From Crocinitomicaceae bacterium (GTDB lineage Bacteria; Bacteroidota; Bacteroidia; Flavobacteriales_D; Crocinitomicaceae): 64,000 nucleotides of DNA. A program made the position numbers and the translations under genes. Each line of letters begins with the position of its first letter. The stretch's first letter is position 1. Location: NCBI GenBank assembly GCA_024643365.1, contig JAHENC010000020.1, positions 1 through 64,000 on the forward strand. Direction: 5' to 3'. Below, one piece after another: positions 8,013 to 15,848 of the stretch. The notes below the pieces were generated by a model. The model saw only the letters and a list, made by a program, of their open reading frames with translations. It did not search any database and was not told the DNA's origin.

Positions 8013-8082
8013 TGTTGAAACAATTCAATTATGTTGAATCATTGTAGAGCCAAATTAGAAAATAAATGAATATGTTGAAACA
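8013..8082. promoter_or_regulatory. Three TGTTGAA(A/T)CA repeats upstream of the integrase
   Basis: The 10-bp motif occurs at 8013-8022, 8032-8041 and 8073-8082, all in the same orientation, between the integrase start and the ssrA junction. Directly repeated short sites in this position are typical of integrase arm-type binding sites or of an operator controlling int. Confidence 0.4.
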
Positions 8083-8094
8083 TTATTGAAAGAA

Positions 8095-8147
8095 AAAGAT
8101 TCGGTAACTACTTGTAAACAAATGTTTTCAAATAGTTCCGAATCTTT
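8095..8147 (-). terminator. Element-borne hairpin just 3' of ssrA
   Basis: A perfect 10-bp inverted repeat (CCGAATCTTT at 8138-8147 and AAAGATTCGG at 8095-8104) is extended inward by TAGTT/AACTA. On the minus strand its 3' arm runs into TTTTTCTTTC. It begins 5 nt after the mature tmRNA end, so it would terminate ssrA transcription now that the original terminator has been moved to 226-270. It could instead, or also, be a core-type integrase site. Confidence 0.55.
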
Positions 8148-8151
8148 AATT

Positions 8152-8168
8152 GTGGAGCCGGAGGGGTT
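8152..8168. repeat. Right attachment site (attR) within the ssrA 3' end
   Basis: Direct repeat partner of 275-291. It covers the discriminator position, the 3' acceptor strand and the start of the T-stem of tmRNA, so integration leaves a complete tmRNA gene. Confidence 0.75.
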
Positions 8169-8551
8169 CGAACCCTCGTCCAAACGACGAGTTTTCAAGC
8201 TTTCTACATGCTTATTCCTCGGTTATTTTTCGATCCAGGCACGGACAAGAACACCCAAAACCTGAACTTAGGTACTGAATTTCGCATTTGCTTAGTACCG
8301 TCGCAAACACTAGCCTAATGGGATGAACTTTCGAGTGGTAAATCGATTAGGCGACGATCTACCGAAAGTACTTGTCCAACCTACTGTGCTTCAGTCGGAT
8401 TAAGCCAATTAACATTCAGCTAATTAAGCAGCAAGTGCGTATGACGTGTTGTCAATTATTGTTCGAGACAAGATATTTAAGAGGTTCACCTCAACCCTCT
8501 GCATGCTGACACTTGACTACCGCTATCGCTGTCAAATCCAAGGTCGGCCCC
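8153..8551 (-). ncRNA. ssrA: Transfer-messenger RNA (tmRNA)
   Basis: The 5' end GGGGCCGACCUUGGAUUUGACAG (minus strand from 8551; first bases quoted) is diagnostic of tmRNA. Its GGGGCCG pairs with CGGCUCC near 8154-8160 to form the acceptor stem. The T arm shows GGGUUCGAACCCC. The CCA is not encoded and must be added. The tag reading frame ends YALAA-stop: the codons for DNTSYALAA run from about 8453 to the TAA at 8426-8424, with GAC the probable resume codon. The 399-nt length is normal. tmRNA with SmpB rescues stalled ribosomes and tags the products for proteolysis. An integrative element abuts its 3' end. Confidence 0.95.
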
Positions 8552-8617
8552 ATTGAATGCAAAGATACAAGGAAATTCGAGATGATTTTTGTATCCATCA
8601 CAGATACCTGAAACTAA

Positions 8618-10459
8618 TTATTTAATAACGGTTACAAAACCTTGGTACAATTCCTTAACGGTATCGCCAGGATTAAAGTATAACATGTAAGTATACACTC
8701 CGTCCAAAACAGGAAGACCTGATCGCTCGTCTTTTCCATCCCATTTCAGTTGGGTCGGTGAAAAGGTACAAATCACATTGCCCCAGCGATTGAAAATCCA
8801 ACCACGCTCCACTTTTCCATTTTGAATGATGATTTCAAAGGTGTCGTTTACCATATCGCCATTTGGTGTGAATACGTTTGGAATATAGATGACTGATGGC
8901 TCGATGATACATTCTTCCAATTGAACATTGACCGTATGTATAAAATCACAGCCATTAGACGTTTGCTCAACTTGTGAGAGTGATTGTGCACCAAAAATCC
9001 ATTGATTAAATACTAAAACGGAATCAAATTCACATAAGATAATGTTTTCCGTTAAGGGTACAACTGGATAAAAACTCAAGTTCGCGATGTGTGTACTGTC
9101 GCATTGATTCATGTCCATGAATGCCGCAGAATATTGTCCCGGTGCGTTTTCCCAAGTTCCATTGATTAATGCAGAATCACCCGGACAAATAGTCAAAGAT
9201 TCCGAAGTCGTTTGTGGCGTGCAACCATTTGTTACTACGATGGAAATACATTGTATATCTGCACACGCACCTGATCCCAGTTGATAACATACTTGCCAAG
9301 TTCCAATTCCTGCTACTTGTGGATTAAACATACCATTTGAAGACAAACATGTTCCGCAAGTGGATGACCAAACTCCTCCCACATTCAACGCTTGAATTTG
9401 TTGTGCAGGGTCTTGGTTCGTAAATGGACCCGATGGAGAAATAGTAGCATTTGAACCTTGTGTTCCTGCAGTCACACTAAATGTTTCAATTACGGAACAT
9501 CCGTTTGCTCCAGTAACGGTTACGGTATAATTTCCCGGACAAACATTCGCAAGTGCACTTGTCGTTGCTCCGGTCGACCAATTATACGTGTAGGGTGCAA
9601 GACCGTTCGTAACCGAAGTTTGAATGGAACCATCGCATAAATTGAGACACGTTTCATTGGAAATTACTGGTGTAATTGTCATTCCTGGATTCACGCTACA
9701 AAGTGGATTCATGCTTCCAATCCACGCATCATTTGCTGCATTATTTGCCATTCCGGGTGTTTGTCCAGTGACAACATCTGAACTTGTCCAGTTTGCGACC
9801 AAATTCCAATCGTTTGATGTTGTATTCGTAAAGGAAAACACTTTTCCGGCGGCTGATCCGGCAAAATAAACGATGGCATTTGTTGAATTATTTCCCCAAC
9901 TCACACTGTGGAAAGGAACTCCAGTCGATGGAATATTCGGAACTTGAAAAGAATCGTCGGAATTAGACATTGCTAATGGTGACCAAGACCCACCTACTGT
10001 CCAATTGGCATCTGGTGGATATGCTTGATTCGTAGTTGTAGGACTCACCGTTGTTTTTTCCAACAACATAGAATTAGCTGGAATCACCAAACGGCAATTT
10101 CCATCAGCCATGGTATTATCATCTGGAGGTAAACTTGTGTTTGGACTCGCATCATTGTAGATAACAATATATGTTCCTTGTGGAATGCTTTGCCAAAATG
10201 AGATGTTTGCAAATCGAACCGCTCCGCCTGCTATCCCGGTACCTGATCCTGGTGCAAAATAGCCATTGTTGTCATCAATTATGACTTTTCGCAAGTCTAA
10301 ACTTGGAACCGGAGTGACACATGTTGGTGTTCCAATCACAACCAATTCAACATATTCACTTGAACCTGTTCCTTGAGAAACTTCATTTATGATTAATTGT
10401 TGTGCTTCAAATCCTCGAAACAAAAACAACAATACACTCAGAATTAATCCTTTATTCAT
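8618..10459 (-). CDS. Secreted lamin-tail/SprB-repeat protein with T9SS type B sorting domain
   Basis: The start is taken as ATG 10459 (MNKGLILS), which gives a signal peptide ending FEAQ. An in-frame TTG lies 6 nt upstream. The N-terminus (about 20-200) looks like a lamin-tail/LTD-type domain (LIINEVSQG, SSEYVELVV). A SprB-type repeat follows at about 265-330 (GLAPYTYNWSTGATTSAL, PGNYTVTVTGANGCS). The last 90 residues are a CHU_C / gliding-motility type B sorting domain (IPNVFTPNGD, FNRWGN, WDGKD, DGVYTYML). Such proteins are exported by Sec and then T9SS and anchored or released at the cell surface. A -7 box (10544-10551) gives a leader of about 80 nt. Confidence 0.85.
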   Translation of the reverse strand: MNKGLILSVLLFLFRGFEAQQLIINEVSQGTGSSEYVELVVIGTPTCVTPVPSLDLRKVIIDDNNGYFAPGSGTGIAGGAVRFANISFWQSIPQGTYIVIYNDASPNTSLPPDDNTMADGNCRLVIPANSMLLEKTTVSPTTTNQAYPPDANWTVGGSWSPLAMSNSDDSFQVPNIPSTGVPFHSVSWGNNSTNAIVYFAGSAAGKVFSFTNTTSNDWNLVANWTSSDVVTGQTPGMANNAANDAWIGSMNPLCSVNPGMTITPVISNETCLNLCDGSIQTSVTNGLAPYTYNWSTGATTSALANVCPGNYTVTVTGANGCSVIETFSVTAGTQGSNATISPSGPFTNQDPAQQIQALNVGGVWSSTCGTCLSSNGMFNPQVAGIGTWQVCYQLGSGACADIQCISIVVTNGCTPQTTSESLTICPGDSALINGTWENAPGQYSAAFMDMNQCDSTHIANLSFYPVVPLTENIILCEFDSVLVFNQWIFGAQSLSQVEQTSNGCDFIHTVNVQLEECIIEPSVIYIPNVFTPNGDMVNDTFEIIIQNGKVERGWIFNRWGNVICTFSPTQLKWDGKDERSGLPVLDGVYTYMLYFNPGDTVKELYQGFVTVIK

Positions 10460-10543
10460 TGTCAATAGTCGACATTCAATTTTATTTTGGTTTCGGTGCT
10501 AACAGGTCGTTCACCTCAAGGAGTTCAAAACAAAATTTCAAAG

Positions 10544-10551
10544 CAAAGGTA
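10544..10551 (-). promoter_or_regulatory. Promoter -7 box TACCTTTG
   Basis: It matches TAnnTTTG on the minus strand and lies about 85 nt before the start of the T9SS type B gene, in the divergent gap shared with the fucosidase gene. Confidence 0.4.
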
Positions 10552-10668
10552 CTTCAACTATCCGAATTAAATCGACTAAGCGTATGATAAAATTGTTAAG
10601 TATGGAAGGTATTCTATTCTGAAGCAAGTACTTTAAAGCTGAGAAATTCTGATTAATTAGAGAATTTG

Positions 10669-10676
10669 TAACTTCA
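10669..10676 (+). promoter_or_regulatory. -7 box TAACTTCA, 4 nt before the fucosidase ATG
   Basis: A TAnnTTTG-like box ends 4 nt before the start codon. If it is used, transcription would begin at or within a few bases of the ATG. The same geometry recurs upstream of eight other genes in this window. Confidence 0.4.
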
Positions 10677-10680
10677 CAAC

Positions 10681-12165
10681 ATGAAAAAATTGGTCCTTTT
10701 ACTATTTATTGGCTTATTCTACAAGGTCTCGTTTGCACAGCAAGCAAAGGAATCTGATTCCCTACAATGGTTTTCGGACGCCAAACTAGGAATCTTTATC
10801 CACTGGGGAATTTATGCTGTGGATGGAACATCTGAAAGTTGGGCATTCCACAACAAAGGTGTCCCCTACTCGATTTACATGTCACAATTGAAGGGCTTTA
10901 AAGCGGAAAATTACCATCCCGAGGAATGGGCGAAATTAATCAAGGAAAGTGGCGCTCAATATTCCGTCATGACCACACAACACCACGATGGAGTTGCCCT
11001 TTGGGATACAAAATGGAAAACACCGAAAACAACAGAAACGGAAATTAAGAAAGCACTTCCTACGACCCCAATGAACCTTGGAAAAGATTTCCTATGGAAT
11101 GAAAAATTACCTTTAAGCGTAGTTTATCAAACACCAGCTAAACGCGATTTAATGACTCCATTTGTGGAAGCAATTCGTAAAGAAGGATTGCATTTTGGCG
11201 CCTATTATTCCTTGCTGGACTGGTCTCATGATGATTATCCAACTTTCCTGAAAGACTACAACCGCTATCAAATCAAAGACGACAGCGTTCGTTGGAATCG
11301 TTTTCTGTCCTTCATGCATGGACAAATAAAGGAAATCAATCAGCAATTTAAACCTGATTTATTTTGGTTCGATGGGGATTGGGAACATTCAGAATCAGAA
11401 TGGCAGGCAGCGAAAATCGATCAAATCATTCATGCGAGTAATCCAAATGCCATTCTAAATGGACGATTAAAATCCTTCGGAGACTACGATACACCAGAGC
11501 AGAACATGCCAATCGTTCATCCCGATCGCAAAACATGGGAACTTTGTCTGACCAGCAACGACAATTGGGGATATCGTCCAAGTGACCGTAATATGAAAAC
11601 AATCAATGAAGTCTTGCAGATCTTCACAGAATGCCTCGGTATGGGCGGGAATTTACTGTTGGACATTGGTCCAAAAGCAGATGGAACAATACCTGCTGAA
11701 CAAGTTCAGTTGTTAAGAGCATTGGGACGTTGGACATCCAAACACAAAGAGGCAATTTATGGAACAGTCGCTGGATTACCCGAAGGACATTTTCATGGAA
11801 ACACGACACTTTCAAAGGATTCGTCATCCATTTTCTTGTATATTCCAGCAGTCGGAATCGACACAACCAATCAAGCAAACCGAGAAACACAATACGGCAA
11901 TATACAGAGTTCACCAGTAGCTACATCGAATTTAAAAGTAACTGTCCAACTAAAAGGATTAATGTCCGAAATCGAAAGCATTACTGTATTGGGAACCAAT
12001 TCAAGCGTACCATACAAAATTGTCGGTAAAATTGATTGGAGCTATGTACCTGGTACAATTTATATGGAGGTTCCCATTTCTTTATTGGATCCAGAGATTT
12101 CTGTCATCAAAATAAATCTTAAAACACCCCTGAAGCTTTACCGCGGCAAAGGTGGCTTTCATTAA
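10681..12165 (+). CDS. Secreted alpha-L-fucosidase, GH29 (first of two)
   Basis: This 494-aa protein has a signal peptide (cut near residue 20, SFAQ). The GH29 barrel carries GIFIHWGIYAVDG at about 37-49, TTQHHDGVALWD at about 98-109 and DLFWFDGDW at about 226-234, where Asp-231 is the expected nucleophile. It should hydrolyse terminal alpha-L-fucose from glycans in the periplasm or outside the cell. The C-terminal 90 residues form the usual beta-sandwich. It is the first gene of an operon with a DUF4838 protein and a second GH29, which suggests processing of a fucosylated polymer or glycoprotein. No SusC/SusD pair is present. Confidence 0.88.
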   Translation: MKKLVLLLFIGLFYKVSFAQQAKESDSLQWFSDAKLGIFIHWGIYAVDGTSESWAFHNKGVPYSIYMSQLKGFKAENYHPEEWAKLIKESGAQYSVMTTQHHDGVALWDTKWKTPKTTETEIKKALPTTPMNLGKDFLWNEKLPLSVVYQTPAKRDLMTPFVEAIRKEGLHFGAYYSLLDWSHDDYPTFLKDYNRYQIKDDSVRWNRFLSFMHGQIKEINQQFKPDLFWFDGDWEHSESEWQAAKIDQIIHASNPNAILNGRLKSFGDYDTPEQNMPIVHPDRKTWELCLTSNDNWGYRPSDRNMKTINEVLQIFTECLGMGGNLLLDIGPKADGTIPAEQVQLLRALGRWTSKHKEAIYGTVAGLPEGHFHGNTTLSKDSSSIFLYIPAVGIDTTNQANRETQYGNIQSSPVATSNLKVTVQLKGLMSEIESITVLGTNSSVPYKIVGKIDWSYVPGTIYMEVPISLLDPEISVIKINLKTPLKLYRGKGGFH

Positions 12166-12182
12166 ATTTTTAAGTAAAAGTG

Positions 12183-14435
12183 ATGACAAAAAATTCAAAT
12201 TCAGCTAATTATGGCGAATATGCCATAAATAAAACCCTTCGAAAGTTAACAATCGTACTGATTATTCAGTTATTCGTATTCAATGTCTTTTCTCAAGAAG
12301 TTTTCTACCCTAAACTAAACACCACTTTCAATTTTTATTTACGTGAAATCACCCAAACTGAATCGGACTTCGAAATACATTTTGCGCTTCCAAATGATGC
12401 GTTGTTTGAACGCACAAATGAATGGGGAACAGATGGCTTCGGTGTCATTGCAGATCGAAAAACGATTGTTTTTTATGGCTCAACAGAACAAGCCATCGAA
12501 CACGCAATCTATTACACATTAGAACATTCTTTTGGGATTCGATTCATCAGTGCAGAAGAAACGTACATTCCAAAGCAAGCGCGCATCAAAGCTCTTCCAT
12601 ATACGACATATGAGGAAGTTCCAGCCTTTGAATACCGTGAAGTATTTTACGGTGAAGCAAGACGCGCTGGGTATGCAGAATCGTTTTTCTTAACCGATGG
12701 TCAAGGTTCAGGAAACTTTGAACGTCATCCAGGATGGGGATTATGGGTCCACACCTTACATCGCTTGTTGCCACCGGAAACGTATTTTGAATCTCATCCC
12801 GAATACTATGCACTTAGAAACGGTGTCCGAATGAGAGATCAATTGTGTTTGAGCAATCCAGAAGTTCTTACTCAAGTGAGCAACGCTTTACAATTGGAGG
12901 TCAACAAACGTCCAAATGAAAAATATTGGAGTGTTAGCCAAATGGACAATTACAACTACTGTGAATGTGAAAAATGCGCACATATCGATGAAGAAGAAGG
13001 GTCACATTCCGGTTCCATCATTCGTTTTGTCAACGAAATAGCGAAACGCTTTCCGGACAAAGTGATTTCTACTCTTGCATATCAATATTCGCGTACGGCA
13101 CCAAAAGTAACCAAACCACTTCCAAATGTGAACATCATGCTTTGTACGATAGAGGAAAATAGAGCGAAATCACTAATGGGAACAGGATTTGAAAAAGACC
13201 TATCCGATTGGTCGAAAATCAGTCAAAACATTTTAATATGGGACTACGTCATTAACTTCTCCCACATGGTCATGCCTTTCCCTAATTGGCCAACGCTTCA
13301 GGAAAACATCCAACTTTTCAAGAAATACGGCGTTAACATGCTTTTCGAACAAGGCTACAATCAATCATCCTCCGAAATGCAAGAATTACGTTGTTTTTTA
13401 CTATCCAAATGGATGTGGGATCCAAACCTAGATCGTGAAACGTTAACGAATACCTTCCTTTCGAATTACTACGGCGTCGCTGGTCCAATCGTGAAAGAAA
13501 TCCTTGACCGTGAGGTAAGTGAATTGCAAAAAAGCGGTAAATCACTGACTTTATATGAACCTCCGATGACCCACATTAAAGGGTATTTGTCTCCAGAAAA
13601 CCTTCATTGGTACCATAATATGTTTGAAAAGGCAAAAAATATGGAAGGACTAACTCCCAAACAAATCGAACGCATTCAAATGGCACAGCAAAGTATGCGC
13701 TATGCATCCTTGGAAATTTCGAAATCTCCCGATGCTGGCAAAGACTGGTATTTCTATTCAACGGATAATCCATACGATCAAATGCTTACGGACTTTGTCC
13801 GACTTGCACTTAAAAATGGACCGAAATTACTGCACGAAATCAAGTTGAGTCCAAAGGAATATGAGCAGATCACGCGTGATTATTGGAAAAATGGAAAAGT
13901 AAAACACCTTGCTTCAAACGGAACCTTGAAATACCTTAACATCCCAAATAGCTCCTACCAAGATGGCGCAAAGAAAACCGACGGAAGTTCTATTGATACC
14001 CTGACTTTCATAAGTGGACAACCCTTGATAAATGGAATCAAAGGAACAACAGACTATCAATACAATTGGCAGGGATGGCAAGGACGAAATGCGGAATTGA
14101 TTATTGACCTTGGGAAAATAGATTCTATTTCGAATATTCGCTTGAACTTTTTAGAAAACAACTCCGCTTGGATTGTCGGTCCGAAAAGTTTGAACGTACA
14201 CATCGCAACGAATTTGGCCGAACTTGATGCATCAACTTCATTCCAAGGTTCAATTGAAAATCCAGATGCAGGAAAACAACTTCCTGCAGGAACTTATCCG
14301 CTGCAATTAACGCTACCAAGTAAAACAGCCGGACGCTTTATACATATTCAGGTCATTAATCCAGGAGCATTGCCTAAATGGCGCGGTGTCGATGGTGATG
14401 GCTGGTTATTTATCGATGAAATTGAAATTCACTAA
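12183..14435 (+). CDS. Secreted DUF4838 protein, putative glycoside hydrolase
   Basis: About 750 aa. An N-terminal hydrophobic stretch (LTIVLIIQLFVFNVFSQ) follows an unusually long polar lead, so the signal peptide is about 40 residues. ATG 12183 is preferred over the adjacent GTG 12180. Residues about 60-130 resemble the beta domain that precedes GH20/GH67-type barrels. DUF4838 covers about 150-480 (EYREVFYGEA, LCLSNPEV, YWSVSQMDNYNYCECEKC with its Cys pair). The C-terminus (about 620-750) looks like a discoidin-type carbohydrate-binding domain (NAELIIDLGKIDSISNIRL). It lies 14 nt after one fucosidase and directly abuts the next, so it probably acts on the same glycan. The exact reaction is unknown. 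Confidence 0.7.
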   Translation: MTKNSNSANYGEYAINKTLRKLTIVLIIQLFVFNVFSQEVFYPKLNTTFNFYLREITQTESDFEIHFALPNDALFERTNEWGTDGFGVIADRKTIVFYGSTEQAIEHAIYYTLEHSFGIRFISAEETYIPKQARIKALPYTTYEEVPAFEYREVFYGEARRAGYAESFFLTDGQGSGNFERHPGWGLWVHTLHRLLPPETYFESHPEYYALRNGVRMRDQLCLSNPEVLTQVSNALQLEVNKRPNEKYWSVSQMDNYNYCECEKCAHIDEEEGSHSGSIIRFVNEIAKRFPDKVISTLAYQYSRTAPKVTKPLPNVNIMLCTIEENRAKSLMGTGFEKDLSDWSKISQNILIWDYVINFSHMVMPFPNWPTLQENIQLFKKYGVNMLFEQGYNQSSSEMQELRCFLLSKWMWDPNLDRETLTNTFLSNYYGVAGPIVKEILDREVSELQKSGKSLTLYEPPMTHIKGYLSPENLHWYHNMFEKAKNMEGLTPKQIERIQMAQQSMRYASLEISKSPDAGKDWYFYSTDNPYDQMLTDFVRLALKNGPKLLHEIKLSPKEYEQITRDYWKNGKVKHLASNGTLKYLNIPNSSYQDGAKKTDGSSIDTLTFISGQPLINGIKGTTDYQYNWQGWQGRNAELIIDLGKIDSISNIRLNFLENNSAWIVGPKSLNVHIATNLAELDASTSFQGSIENPDAGKQLPAGTYPLQLTLPSKTAGRFIHIQVINPGALPKWRGVDGDGWLFIDEIEIH

Positions 14436-15842
14436 ATGAAAACATACGTTACACTTATCCTTTCTAGTTTACTTTGGACTGCTGTCCATGCACAAGAACA
14501 CGAACAAAAGTATTTCCCTCCTTCTGATCCGCTCGTTCAAGCGAAACTAGAAACGTGGCAGGACTTCAAATTTGGACTATTAATGCACTGGGGAACCTAT
14601 TCCCAATTGGGCGTCGTGGAATCTTGGAGCATTTGTCCAGAGGATGAAGATTGGTGCATTCGACGTGGACCCTACAAAAACGATTATTTCGGCTACGTGA
14701 AAAACTATGAAAACCTACAAACGACGTTTAATCCCGTTCAATTCCAACCGGAAAAATGGGCGAAAGCAGCGAAGGATGCAGGAATGAAGTACATGGTTTT
14801 TACTACAAAACACCACGATGGATTTTGTATGTTCGATTCGAAATACACCGATTACACCGTAGCGAATGAAAAATGTCCGTATTCAATCAATCCCAATGCC
14901 AATATTGCCCTGAAAGTATTTAATGCATTTCGCAAGGAAGGATTATGGACCGGCGCTTACTTCAGTAAACCAGACTGGAGTAACGATGATTACTGGGATC
15001 CAACCTTTCCACCCTATGACAGAAATCCAAATTACGATTTAAACAAGAAACCAAAAAAATGGGATGCATTTGTTCAATTCACCCACAATCAAATCATGGA
15101 GTTAATGAAAGATTATGGTAAAATCGACTTACTCTGGCTCGATGGTGGCTGGGTTCAACCAATGACAGCAACTTCGCCTCGCTGGGGATACAAACCTGTG
15201 AATCAAGATATAAAAATGGATTCATTGGTCGCGGAAGCACGAATATTACAACCGGGATTAATCGTGGTGGATCGCGCAGTGGAAGGTCCAAATCAGAATT
15301 ACTTAACTCCGGAGCAACAAATTCCTGCAAAACCCCTTCCCTATCCGTGGGAATCTTGCATGACAATGGCAAACAGTTGGAGTTACGTCCCCAACGACCT
15401 ATACAAGTCGACAGCTAAAATTTTGGAGAATTTGTGCTTAATTGTTTCACGTGGTGGAAATTACTTGCTGAATATTGCCCCAAATGCTCAAGGCGATTGG
15501 GATCCTATTGCCTATCAAAGATTAGAGGAAATTGGCGCATGGATGAACATGAACGGTTCAGCGATTTACGGTACGCATCCAGTTACTCCATATGAAGTTA
15601 AAACCGAACAAGGATCATGGGTATTCACAGAAAATGATAAATTGGAGCTATTTGCGATTTTCATTCCTAATGATTTCGAAGTCATGTTTGTGGAACTTCC
15701 GGTCAGTCAGTTAAACTTAAGCGGTAAAAAGAACATCTCGGCACTTGGATCATCTGCATATTATAAATTGAAAAAGTCCTCTGCGAACGTATTTTCATAC
15801 GACCACAAAGGACTTCCTCAAGTTTGGAAAATATCCAAGTAA
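14436..15842 (+). CDS. Secreted alpha-L-fucosidase, GH29 (second)
   Basis: 468 aa with a signal peptide ending VHAQ (about 20). GH29 motifs are FGLLMHWGTYSQLG at about 46-59, FTTKHHDGFCMFD at about 122-134 and DLLWLDGGW at about 231-239, with Asp-236 as expected nucleophile. Its sequence differs clearly from the first fucosidase in this operon, so the two probably have different linkage or aglycone preferences. The ATG follows directly after the DUF4838 stop codon, which implies translational coupling. It ends 6 nt before the convergent RND gene with no obvious hairpin between them. Confidence 0.88.
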   Translation: MKTYVTLILSSLLWTAVHAQEHEQKYFPPSDPLVQAKLETWQDFKFGLLMHWGTYSQLGVVESWSICPEDEDWCIRRGPYKNDYFGYVKNYENLQTTFNPVQFQPEKWAKAAKDAGMKYMVFTTKHHDGFCMFDSKYTDYTVANEKCPYSINPNANIALKVFNAFRKEGLWTGAYFSKPDWSNDDYWDPTFPPYDRNPNYDLNKKPKKWDAFVQFTHNQIMELMKDYGKIDLLWLDGGWVQPMTATSPRWGYKPVNQDIKMDSLVAEARILQPGLIVVDRAVEGPNQNYLTPEQQIPAKPLPYPWESCMTMANSWSYVPNDLYKSTAKILENLCLIVSRGGNYLLNIAPNAQGDWDPIAYQRLEEIGAWMNMNGSAIYGTHPVTPYEVKTEQGSWVFTENDKLELFAIFIPNDFEVMFVELPVSQLNLSGKKNISALGSSAYYKLKKSSANVFSYDHKGLPQVWKISK

Positions 15843-15848
15843 ATTAGA

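Larger units (their letters stand above)
275..8168. mobile_element. About 7.9-kb integrative element inserted in the 3' end of ssrA
   Basis: The segment is bounded by 17-bp direct repeats of the tmRNA 3' end. A tyrosine integrase lies directly beside the intact ssrA copy. All eight genes inside run on the minus strand: integrase, RteC-like protein, excisionase-type HTH, HUH Rep, small HTH, DUF262/DUF1524 protein, unknown 332-aa protein and a DUF723-repeat nuclease. The right half (integration and replication) is the mobility module. The left half is visibly more A/T-rich and looks like cargo. There are no conjugation, relaxase-coupling or capsid genes, so transfer would need a helper, or the element could move as a satellite. 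tmRNA genes are well-known targets of tyrosine integrases. Confidence 0.8.

Noticed and set aside
8153-8551. The T-arm-like sequence at the ssrA end considered as an ordinary tRNA gene
   Set aside because: The GGGGCCGACC 5' end lies about 390 nt away and a YALAA-stop tag frame is between, so it is tmRNA.
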